Of a stretch of DNA of 64,000 bases, positions 57,565-64,000 are shown one piece after another. The notes beneath the pieces were generated by a model that did not search any database, had not been told where the DNA came from, and saw nothing but the letters and a program-made list of their open reading frames with translations. Numbering within the stretch: the first letter of the stretch is position 1; each line of letters starts with the position of its first letter. The stretch comes from Enterovirga rhinocerotis (lineage in GTDB: Bacteria; Pseudomonadota; Alphaproteobacteria; Rhizobiales; Beijerinckiaceae): NCBI RefSeq assembly GCF_004363955.1, contig NZ_SNZR01000013.1:124001-188000 (forward strand), in the 5' to 3' direction. Both the position numbers and the translations under genes were made by a program.

Positions 57565-58776
57565 ATGACGATCGAACGCAGGACAATTCTCAAGAGCCTC
57601 GCGGCCGCCCCGGCCGCGCTCGCCATGCCGGCCTATCTGCGGCAGGCCTCCGCGCAGGGCGGCACGCTCGACATCGCCGCCGTCTACTCGCTGTCCGGTA
57701 CCTTCGCCAATGTCGGCACGCTGCTGAACAGCGGCAGCAAATGGGCCATCGAGAAGTACGATACGGTTCTCGGCAAGAAGCTGAACTACGTCCTCATCGA
57801 CGACCGTGGCGATGCCGGCGAGGCGGTCCGCCGGGTGCAGGAAGTGATGACCCAGCGCGGCATCAGGCACATCCTCGGCTGCACCAACTCGGCCATCGCG
57901 CTCGCGGTGCAGAAGGAGGTCTATGCGCGCGGCGGCATCTACGTGCAGATGGCCGGCGCGGACGAATCGACCGGCAAGGATTGCAACAAGTCGAACTTCC
58001 GCTGGCCGGTGGCGAGCTACAGCGCCGTCAATGCGACCGTCCGGCCGCTGATCGAGAAGTTCCCGGACGCGAAGAAGTGGTACACGATCACCGGGCAGTA
58101 CGTGTTCGGCGACAGCCTTCTCACCAACGTCAAGGACGTCCTGAAGGAGAAGGGGCTCCAGCACGTCGGCAACAGCTACCATTCGCTGTCCGACCGCGAG
58201 TATTCCGGCTACATCGCGACGGCTCTCGCCGCGCAGCCCGACGTCCTCGCCATCTGCAACTTCGGCAACCAGACGCTCGACGTCGTGCGCCAGGCGATCA
58301 GCTACGGCATGAAGCGCAACACCAAGATCCTGGCGGTCTGGTCGACCGGTCTCGATCAGTTCCAGGCGCTCGGTCCCGAGAATTGCGACGGCATCTATTT
58401 CGGCTGCAACTTCTGGCACGGCGTCGACAGCCCCGGCGGCCGCGTCGTGGCCGAGGTCGTCAAGGCGAAGACGGGCGACGTGCCGAACTACCTCCACGCC
58501 TGCGGCTATGCCGTGGCACAGGTCCTGCTGGAGGGGATCAAGAAGGCGGGCACCGACGACGTGCCGGCCGTGATCAAGGCGCTCGAGGGCATGACCTACG
58601 AAGGACCGACGGGGACCGAGACCGTGCGGCCTGAGGATCATCAGGTGATCAAGGACTACTACCTGATGCTCGGCAAGGCGAAGAGCGCCATGAAGGACAA
58701 GAACGACTTCGCCGACGTCGTCGCTGCGACCAAGGCCTTCCTGCCGCCGGAGAAGACCGGCTGCAAGATGAGCTGA
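57565..58776 (+). CDS. Branched-chain-type ABC transporter substrate-binding protein
   Basis: A 403-residue periplasmic binding protein of the LivK/amide-urea type. Residues 1-31 form a Tat-like signal (ERRTILKSLAAAPAALAMPA then ASAQ). Core blocks include AAVYSLSGTFANVGTLLNSG, EAVRRVQEVMTQRGIRHILG and HACGYAVAQVLLEGIKKAG. The relation to amide-binding (FmdD/UrtA-like) proteins and the position after hyuAB suggest a nitrogenous ligand. The start has GAGAGGGG upstream. First gene of a liv-type set. Confidence 0.9.
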   Translation: MTIERRTILKSLAAAPAALAMPAYLRQASAQGGTLDIAAVYSLSGTFANVGTLLNSGSKWAIEKYDTVLGKKLNYVLIDDRGDAGEAVRRVQEVMTQRGIRHILGCTNSAIALAVQKEVYARGGIYVQMAGADESTGKDCNKSNFRWPVASYSAVNATVRPLIEKFPDAKKWYTITGQYVFGDSLLTNVKDVLKEKGLQHVGNSYHSLSDREYSGYIATALAAQPDVLAICNFGNQTLDVVRQAISYGMKRNTKILAVWSTGLDQFQALGPENCDGIYFGCNFWHGVDSPGGRVVAEVVKAKTGDVPNYLHACGYAVAQVLLEGIKKAGTDDVPAVIKALEGMTYEGPTGTETVRPEDHQVIKDYYLMLGKAKSAMKDKNDFADVVAATKAFLPPEKTGCKMS

Positions 58777-58984
58777 GCGGCTCCGAACGCGAGACCCGGC
58801 CGCCGACGCTCCCCTTCTCCCGACGCGGGGACGGGGAGCTGTCGACGCGCCGACGGATGAGAGAAGAGACCCGACCTTGACGATTGTGTCGAACCCCTCG
58901 CCCGACCCCGCCGCGCAGGTCTGCCTCGTTCCCCTAGGGGATGAGGCGCTGCGCGCTCCATCCTGACATCTGGCCCGATCCATC

Positions 58985-59848
58985 ATGTCGATGCAGCTTC
59001 TCCTGTTCCAGGTCCTGAACGGCCTCGGCATCGGGATGATCTATTTTCTGCTCTCGGTCGGCCTCACGCTGATCTTCGGGCTGATGCGCTTCGTGAACTT
59101 CGCTCACGGCGCGTTCTACCTCGTGGCGGCCTATATCGCCTTCGCGCTGACCCGGTGGACGGGCAGCATCTGGCTGTCTCTCGTGATCGCGCCGCTGGCC
59201 GTGGCGGCCCTTGCCATGGTCGTCGAGCGGGTCCTGCTGCGGCACACCTATCGGATGCCGCACGAGGCGCAGATCCTCATCACCTTCGCGATCGCGCTGC
59301 TGATGCAGGAGATCGTCATCCTCATCTTCGGGCCCCTCGGCCAGAACGTCCCGGTGCCGAGCGCGCTCTCGGGCATCGTCTTCCTCGGGCCCTACGTCTA
59401 TCCGGCATACCGCCTCTTCGTGGTCGGGGTGGCCGTCCTCGTCGCGATCGCGCTCTGGCTCGTGGTCGAGAAGACGAAGCTCGGCTCGGTCCTGCGGGCA
59501 GGCTCGGAGAGCGCCGAGATGGTCGGCCTTCTCGGCATCAATGTCGACCGCGTCTTCATGGCGACCTTCGCGCTCGGCGGCGCGCTCGCCGGCCTCGCGG
59601 GCGTCCTGTTCGCTCCGATCCGGGGCGTCGAACCCTTCATGAGCGTGGAAGCGCTCGGCATCGCCTTCGTCGTGATCGTCGTCGGCGGGCTCGGAACGCT
59701 CTCCGGAGCGCTCGTCGGCGGCCTGCTGATCGGCCTCGTCCAGTCGATCATGAGCACGCTCTGGCCGGAAGGTGCACAACTCATGATCTACGCCGCGATG
59801 GCGCTCGTCATCCTTGCCCGCCCCGCCGGGCTGCTGGGGCGGTTCTGA
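58985..59848 (+). CDS. livH: Branched-chain-type ABC permease (LivH)
   Basis: A 287-residue permease with about eight helices. It has LNGLGIGMIYFLLSVGLTLI, FVNFAHGAFYLVAAYIAFAL (the family's N-F-A-H-G motif), and the loop AGSESAEMVGLLGINVDRVF. It is 208 bases after the binding-protein gene; the gap holds a GC hairpin-type repeat only. LivM follows after one base. Confidence 0.94.
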   Translation: MSMQLLLFQVLNGLGIGMIYFLLSVGLTLIFGLMRFVNFAHGAFYLVAAYIAFALTRWTGSIWLSLVIAPLAVAALAMVVERVLLRHTYRMPHEAQILITFAIALLMQEIVILIFGPLGQNVPVPSALSGIVFLGPYVYPAYRLFVVGVAVLVAIALWLVVEKTKLGSVLRAGSESAEMVGLLGINVDRVFMATFALGGALAGLAGVLFAPIRGVEPFMSVEALGIAFVVIVVGGLGTLSGALVGGLLIGLVQSIMSTLWPEGAQLMIYAAMALVILARPAGLLGRF

Positions 59849-59849
59849 C

Positions 59850-60815
59850 ATGGCCTCCTCCACTCCCCAAGCCTGGCGCTTTCCCGACCTGACGACCGCG
59901 ATCGTGGTCGTCATCCTGGCCGTCATGCCGTTCCTAGTGCCGACGACCCTCGCGAGCCAGGTCGCGATCTTCGCCACCGCCACCCTGTCGGTGACGCTGC
60001 TGCTCGGCTCCGTCGGCCTCCTGTCCTTCGGCCAGGGCCTCTATCTCGGCTTCGGAGCCTATCTGACCGGGCTCCTCCTGCGCGATGCGGGCCTCGGCCT
60101 CCTGCCGACCCTGGTCCTCGCCACGACGGCGGGGACCGTCCTCGCCGGTCTTCTCGGCATCCTGATGGTGCGGCGGCAGGGCGTCTATTTCGTCATGCTG
60201 ACCCTCGCCTTCGCGCAGATGGGCTACTTCGCCATGCTGTCGCTGAAGGACATCACGGGCGGAGAGAACGGGCTGACGGATCTGCCGCGGACGATGAGCC
60301 TCGCGGGTCTGCCGATCGGCTCGCCGCTCTCCTTCTACCTACTCACGGCAGGGGCCTTCCTCCTCGCCTTCCTGGCCGTCCAGCGGCTCAACGCCTCGCC
60401 TTTCGGCAGCGTCCTCACGGCCATCCGGGAGAACGAGGGCCGTTCGGAAGCGATGGGCTACGACGTCAAGCGCTACAAGATCGCGGCCGTCGCGATCGCC
60501 GGCGGCATCGCCGGCCTCGCCGGCGGTCTGCATGCGGCCTTCCTCGGCTTCGTGCCGCCGAACGACATCGAACTCGAGATCAGCCAGCGCATCCTCGTGA
60601 TGGCGATCATCGGCGGCGTCGGTTCTCCGGCCGGCGCCCTCGTCGGCTCTGTCTTCTACACCCTCGTCTCCGAGGCTCTCTCCGAGCTCTGGGCGCGCTG
60701 GATGGCGCTGATCGCACTCCTCCTGATCGCGATCGTGCTCTATCTGCCGGGCGGCCTGTGGAGCATCGGCAGACGTCTTGCGGAGCGTTTCGGCGGGAGG
60801 TCGGCCGATGCCTGA
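59850..60815 (+). CDS. livM: Branched-chain-type ABC permease (LivM)
   Basis: A 321-residue permease with eight to ten helices. It has LLSFGQGLYLGFGAYLTGLL (typical S-x-G-x-x-x-x-G-x-G-A), the loop RENEGRSEAMGYDVKRYKIA, and GGVGSPAGALVGSVFYTLVS. The ATG at 59850 is preferred to 59814. It overlaps the LivG start by 8 bases. Confidence 0.94.
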   Translation: MASSTPQAWRFPDLTTAIVVVILAVMPFLVPTTLASQVAIFATATLSVTLLLGSVGLLSFGQGLYLGFGAYLTGLLLRDAGLGLLPTLVLATTAGTVLAGLLGILMVRRQGVYFVMLTLAFAQMGYFAMLSLKDITGGENGLTDLPRTMSLAGLPIGSPLSFYLLTAGAFLLAFLAVQRLNASPFGSVLTAIRENEGRSEAMGYDVKRYKIAAVAIAGGIAGLAGGLHAAFLGFVPPNDIELEISQRILVMAIIGGVGSPAGALVGSVFYTLVSEALSELWARWMALIALLLIAIVLYLPGGLWSIGRRLAERFGGRSADA

Positions 60816-61560
60816 TCCCATTCTCAAGGTCGACGAGATCGGCGTCCGCTTCGGCGATTTCCAGGCGCTCACCGCGATGTCCATCGCGGTCAAGCCGAAC
60901 ACGATCCACGCCCTGATCGGTCCGAACGGCGCCGGCAAGACGACGTTCTTCAACGCCGTCACCGGTGTCAGGCCGCCGAATTCCGGCAAGATCGCCTTCG
61001 ACGGCCACGTCGTGACGAAGGCCTCGGCCCACCGGCGCGTCCATTACGGCATGGCGCGGTCGTTCCAGGTGACGAACATCTATCCGAACCTGACGGTGGC
61101 GGAGAATCTGCGCCTCGCGGTCCAGGCCCGTCATCACAGCGAGGGCTGGGTCTTCTGGCGCTCGCCGGCTGCGCGCGGCGACATCGCGGCCGAGGTCGAG
61201 GAGATCATGGGCAGGGTCGGCATCCTCGACCGGGCCGGAACGCGCTCGGGCGATCTCTCGCACGGCGCCCAGCGCTCGCTCGAGATCGGGATGGCGCTCG
61301 GGGCGCAGCCGAAGATGATCTGCCTCGACGAGCCTCTGGCGGGAATGGGCATCGACGACGTCCACCGCACCAAGGAGCTGATCGTCAGCCTGAAGGAGCG
61401 GATGGCCGTCCTCCTCATCGAGCACAACATGTCGGTCGTGCTGTCGATCTCGGACTTCATCACCGTGATGGCGCAGGGCAAGAAGATCGCCGAGGACACG
61501 CCCGAGCGCGTGCGGAACGACCCGGCCGTGCGCCAGGCCTATCTCGGGAGCCAGGCATGA
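60808..61560 (+). CDS. livG: Branched-chain-type ABC ATPase (LivG)
   Basis: A 250-residue ATPase with Walker A GPNGAGKTTFFNAVTG, MARSFQVTNIYPNLTVAENL, signature LSHGAQRSLEIGMAL, Walker B MICLDEPLAGMGI, and IEHNMSVVLSISDFITVMAQ. LSHGAQ replaces the usual LSxGxQ/E in a way common for urea/amide-type LivG proteins. The stop overlaps the LivF start by 4 bases. Confidence 0.94.
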   Translation: MPDPILKVDEIGVRFGDFQALTAMSIAVKPNTIHALIGPNGAGKTTFFNAVTGVRPPNSGKIAFDGHVVTKASAHRRVHYGMARSFQVTNIYPNLTVAENLRLAVQARHHSEGWVFWRSPAARGDIAAEVEEIMGRVGILDRAGTRSGDLSHGAQRSLEIGMALGAQPKMICLDEPLAGMGIDDVHRTKELIVSLKERMAVLLIEHNMSVVLSISDFITVMAQGKKIAEDTPERVRNDPAVRQAYLGSQA

Positions 61561-62291
61561 GCGCCGCGTCCGACAACGCCGCCCGCCCCGTCCTTCTCGA
61601 GGCGCGGGGCCTCAATGGCTGGTATGGCAAGAGCCACATCCTGCAGGGCGTCGACATCACCATCCGCGACGGCGAGCTCGTCGCGCTGCTCGGCCGCAAC
61701 GGTGCCGGCAAGACCACCACCATGCGTGCGCTCACCGGCCTGCTGCCGCGGGTCGAGGGGCGGCTCGCCTTTGCCGGCGAGGACGTCCTCGGTCTGCCGA
61801 CCCACGAGATCGCCAAGCGCGGTCTGTCGCTCGTCCCGGAGCATCGCGGCATCTTCGGCACGCTGACGGTCGAGGAGAACCTCGCCCTCGCCGCGCGGAG
61901 CGGCGCCCGCTGGAGCATCCAGAACGTCTACGAGATGTTCCCCGCCCTCGCGGGCCGTCGGCGGACGCCGGGCGGCAAGCTCTCCGGCGGCGAGCAGCAG
62001 ATGCTCTCGATCGGCCGTGCCCTCGTGACGGGGCCGAAGGTGCTGCTTCTCGACGAGCCGACCGAGGGCCTCGCCCCCGTCATCGTCGACCGGCTCGTCG
62101 ACTTGATCCGCGATCTCAAGGCCTCGGGCCTCTCGATGCTGCTCGTCGAGCAGAACCTCGACGTCTGCATGGCCGTGGCCGACCGGCTGCTCATCATCGA
62201 CGGCGGCACGATCGTCTGGGAGGGCAGCGGTGCGGAACTGGCGGCTGCCGAGGAGGTCCGCGGCCGCCATCTCACGCTCGAACACGCCTGA
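61557..62291 (+). CDS. livF: Branched-chain-type ABC ATPase (LivF)
   Basis: A 244-residue ATPase with Walker A GRNGAGKTTTMRALTG, LSLVPEHRGIFGTLTVEENL, signature LSGGEQQMLSIGRAL, and Walker B VLLLDEPTEGLAPVIVDRLV. Last gene of the hyu-liv run, followed by a hairpin and the convergent paaI-type gene. Confidence 0.95.
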   Translation: MSAASDNAARPVLLEARGLNGWYGKSHILQGVDITIRDGELVALLGRNGAGKTTTMRALTGLLPRVEGRLAFAGEDVLGLPTHEIAKRGLSLVPEHRGIFGTLTVEENLALAARSGARWSIQNVYEMFPALAGRRRTPGGKLSGGEQQMLSIGRALVTGPKVLLLDEPTEGLAPVIVDRLVDLIRDLKASGLSMLLVEQNLDVCMAVADRLLIIDGGTIVWEGSGAELAAAEEVRGRHLTLEHA

Positions 62292-62308
62292 GGCGCGGTC
62301 CGCGCCTC
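62290..62308. terminator. Bidirectional hairpin between livF and paaI
   Basis: GAGGCGCG-GTC-CGCGCCTC is a perfect 8-bp stem in the 23-base gap between two convergent genes. It overlaps the last base or two of the livF stop codon. There is no T-run, so it may work with Rho or only protect the 3' ends. Confidence 0.55.
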
Positions 62309-62314
62309 GGCGGG

Positions 62315-62767
62315 TCAGACCCAGCGGCCCCCGACGGTGCGCGAATGGCCGCGGAACTCGGCGATGGTCTCCTCGCCGACCGAGACGTTGATGTCGTAGA
62401 TCCCCGAGCGGCCTTCCTGGAAGACCTCGTGGGCCGTCGCCACGAGACGCTCTCCGAGGCGTCCGGGCTTGAGGAAGCTGACCTGGCAATGCTGGGCGAC
62501 CGTCTTCTCGCCGCGCGAGTTGCAGGCGAAGGCGAAGGCGGAATCGGCCAGCAGGAAGATGAACCCGCCATGTGCGAGGCCGTGGCCGTTCGTCATGGCC
62601 TCGGTGATCGTCATGGCCATGGTCGCATAGCCGGGACCGACATCGAGGAGCTGCATGCCGAGCCCCGCGCTCGCCTTGTCGCCGGCCCACATCGCATCGG
62701 CCGAGGCGCGCGCGATCTCGTCGGCATCCGGCCCGTCCGCATCGTGATCCGGGAGGTCTTCGCTCAT
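62315..62767 (-). CDS. paaI: Phenylacetyl-CoA-type thioesterase PaaI
   Basis: A 150-residue hotdog thioesterase. It matches PaaI in MTITEAMTNGHGLAHGGFIF then LLADSAFAFACNSRGEKTVA (Asp/Gly active site), and in FLKPGRLGERLVATAHEV. In the phenylacetate pathway PaaI removes dead-end CoA thioesters. It overlaps paaG by 4 bases (ATGA), so both are co-translated. Confidence 0.9.
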   Translation of the reverse strand: MSEDLPDHDADGPDADEIARASADAMWAGDKASAGLGMQLLDVGPGYATMAMTITEAMTNGHGLAHGGFIFLLADSAFAFACNSRGEKTVAQHCQVSFLKPGRLGERLVATAHEVFQEGRSGIYDINVSVGEETIAEFRGHSRTVGGRWV

Positions 62768-63540
62768 GACGGGCGTCCTGTGAAGCGGGCCGGACGCTTC
62801 TCCATGAAGGCCTGTACGCCTTCGCGGAAATCCGGCAGCGCGCCGGCGACCTTCTGAAGGTCGCGCTCGAGATCGAGCTGCGCATCGAGGGTGTTCGCGG
62901 CGGAGCCGTCGAAGGCGCGCTTGATCAGCGCCAGCGCCGCCGTCGGCTGGGTCGCGAGATGGGCGGCCAGCGCCTCGGCTTCGACCGGGAGGGCGGCATC
63001 GTCGACCGCCTTCCAGATCATGCCCCAGTCGGCCGCCTTGTCGGCGCCGACGGCCTCGCCCGTCAGGGCGAGGGCCCTCGCCCGCGCCTCGCCGACGAGC
63101 CGCGGCAGGAACCAGGTCCCGCCCGAATCCGGGACGAGGGCGATCTTGGCGAAGGCCTGGATGAACTTCGCGGAGCGTGCCGCCAGCACGATGTCGCAGG
63201 CGAGTGCGATATTGGCCCCGGCCCCGGCCGCGACGCCGTTGACGGCGGCGATCACGGGCTTCGGCATCGCGCGGATGCGCCGGACGAGGGGGTTGTAGAA
63301 GCGCTCGAGGGTCTGGTCGAGCTCGGTATCCGTCCCGACGGCCTCGAGGTCCTGGCCGGCGCAGAAGCCGCGGCCCGCTCCCGTCAGGACGATGGCGCGG
63401 CAATCCTCTTCGGAACCGAGGCGGTCCAGGGCCTCGGCGAGGGCGCGGTGCATGTCCGGGTTGAAGGCGTTCAGCCGGTCGGGACGGTTGAGCGTGACGA
63501 TGCTCCAGCCCCCTCTGTTCTCGACCAGGATCGGGTCCAC
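62764..63540 (-). CDS. paaG: Enoyl-CoA hydratase/isomerase PaaG-type
   Basis: A 258-residue crotonase-fold enzyme. It has RPDRLNAFNPDMHRALAEAL, VLTGAGRGFCAGQDLEAVG (oxyanion hole), KPVIAAVNGVAAGAGANIAL, and FIQAFAKIALVPDSGGTWFL (Asp as the active acid/base). This block order matches PaaG, which isomerises 1,2-epoxyphenylacetyl-CoA to the oxepin form. I chose a GTG start at 63540 (MDPILVENRGGWSIV, with GGAG upstream); an ATG at 63618 would add 26 residues. The other paa genes are not in the window. Confidence 0.88.
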   Translation of the reverse strand: MDPILVENRGGWSIVTLNRPDRLNAFNPDMHRALAEALDRLGSEEDCRAIVLTGAGRGFCAGQDLEAVGTDTELDQTLERFYNPLVRRIRAMPKPVIAAVNGVAAGAGANIALACDIVLAARSAKFIQAFAKIALVPDSGGTWFLPRLVGEARARALALTGEAVGADKAADWGMIWKAVDDAALPVEAEALAAHLATQPTAALALIKRAFDGSAANTLDAQLDLERDLQKVAGALPDFREGVQAFMEKRPARFTGRPS

Positions 63541-63815
63541 GGGCGTCTCCGTTTCCTCTGGGATCCGCGCCTCCTCGTGGAGCGGTGCGGTTCGGCGCCC
63601 TGCTTTAGAGCATGCCACGGCAAAGCGGTATCCGGCCGACCGATCGCCCGTGCCGGCGCGGGTCGTCCGATGAGGCGACCGGGTGTGGAAAAGAGGTCAC
63701 ATGATGCGACCGATCATCTCGCCGCCACGCGCAGGGCGCTGATCGACCGAGGGACTGTCGCATCCGGGAACGAAACTGGCATAAGAAGTCCGCTATCAGA
63801 CGGGACCGCCTTTCC

Positions 63816-64000
63816 ATGCGATTGATCCGAGTGAGCCTTGTCGCCGTCGCGCTTTGCGCCGTGGTGTCGCCGCCGGCCGTGGCACAGTCGCGCGTGAAGG
63901 CGCTGATCGACCGGCTGCGCGGCGATGCGATGCCGCAAGGGGTGGTCAAAACGAACGGCCGCATCGAGGCGACCCAGATCGACGTCTCCTCGAAATATCC
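63816..64000 (+). CDS. HlyD-family secretion protein, N-terminal part (3' end outside window)
   Basis: Only 61 codons are present. Residues 1-23 are a signal or anchor segment (MRLIRVSLVAVALCAVVSPP then AVA). The following VVKTNGRIEATQIDVSSKYP is the conserved opening of HlyD/EmrA-type periplasmic adaptor proteins (G-R-I-E-A...D-V-S-x-K). Such proteins join an inner-membrane ABC or RND pump to the outside. The remainder and its partners lie beyond base 64000. Confidence 0.8.
   Translation, partial: MRLIRVSLVAVALCAVVSPPAVAQSRVKALIDRLRGDAMPQGVVKTNGRIEATQIDVSSKY

Overview
The window is a chromosomal stretch of a GC-rich alphaproteobacterium, most likely of the order Hyphomicrobiales (Rhizobiales). 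This rests on gene content and style: a TPP-riboswitch thiC, an ArsR-type regulator fused to a methyltransferase ahead of metF and metH, a CIRCE-controlled groESL, a fused pcaDC (pcaL) gene, a cysteine-free L36, BrnT/BrnA, a DUF1345 protein, and the 'CCCTCCCC...GGGGAGGG' intergenic palindromes common in this group. Genus cannot be resolved from sequence alone. I see no rRNA, tRNA, CRISPR array or complete insertion sequence.

Layout. 0-2.3 kb: the 3' end of an MFS transporter gene, a gene-poor stretch, then a small AT-richer island with a coiled-coil/winged-helix protein, a two-helix membrane protein and the broken 5' part of a phage-type DNA methyltransferase. 2.3-7.1 kb: thiC with its riboswitch, a 59-residue protein, and two L,D-transpeptidase genes either side of a BrnT/BrnA toxin-antitoxin pair. 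7.2-10.4 kb: divergent nsrR and hmp (nitric oxide detoxification) with two NsrR-like operators, then an FMN-dependent alpha-hydroxy-acid dehydrogenase. 10.5-13.7 kb: SGNH hydrolase, an exported Fe/Mn superoxide dismutase, a nitroreductase and a DUF1345 membrane protein. 13.8-19.7 kb: methionine cycle genes (ArsR-methyltransferase regulator, metF, metH). 19.7-32.7 kb: mixed metabolism, with an SDR and MFS pair, a carboxymuconolactone-decarboxylase-like protein, a fused TRAP permease without its binding protein, a VWA-PAN exported protein, an acyl-CoA synthetase, class I fumarase, nicotinamidase, pcaL and a Fic protein. 32.8-35.0 kb: groES-groEL with CIRCE and a terminator. 35-42.9 kb: thioesterase, DUF4239 protein, a two-subunit chromate transporter, a DMT exporter, SulP with an XRE regulator, L36 and leuB.

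42.9-62.3 kb is the most coherent accessory region: a 3-hydroxyisobutyrate-dehydrogenase-like enzyme and a hydantoin/Asp-Glu racemase on the minus strand, a five-gene peptide-type ABC transporter behind a near-perfect sigma-54 promoter, a cupin-type XRE regulator, and a nine-gene run hyuA-hyuB-DAO oxidase-OYE reductase-livKHMGF. Read together, these genes look like an uptake and breakdown route for a cyclic amide (hydantoin, lactam or 5-oxoproline-like compound). The substrate is inferred, not shown. The window closes with paaG-paaI-type genes and the first 61 codons of a HlyD-like membrane fusion protein.

The most interesting small-scale signals are a 29-bp duplication in the chromate transporter that creates a 10-codon mini-ORF while keeping ATGA stop/start coupling, a duplicated groEL 3' end flanking a hairpin, a palindrome covering the start codon of the methionine-cycle regulator, paired NsrR operators, and paired operator-like sites upstream of the orphan TRAP permease.
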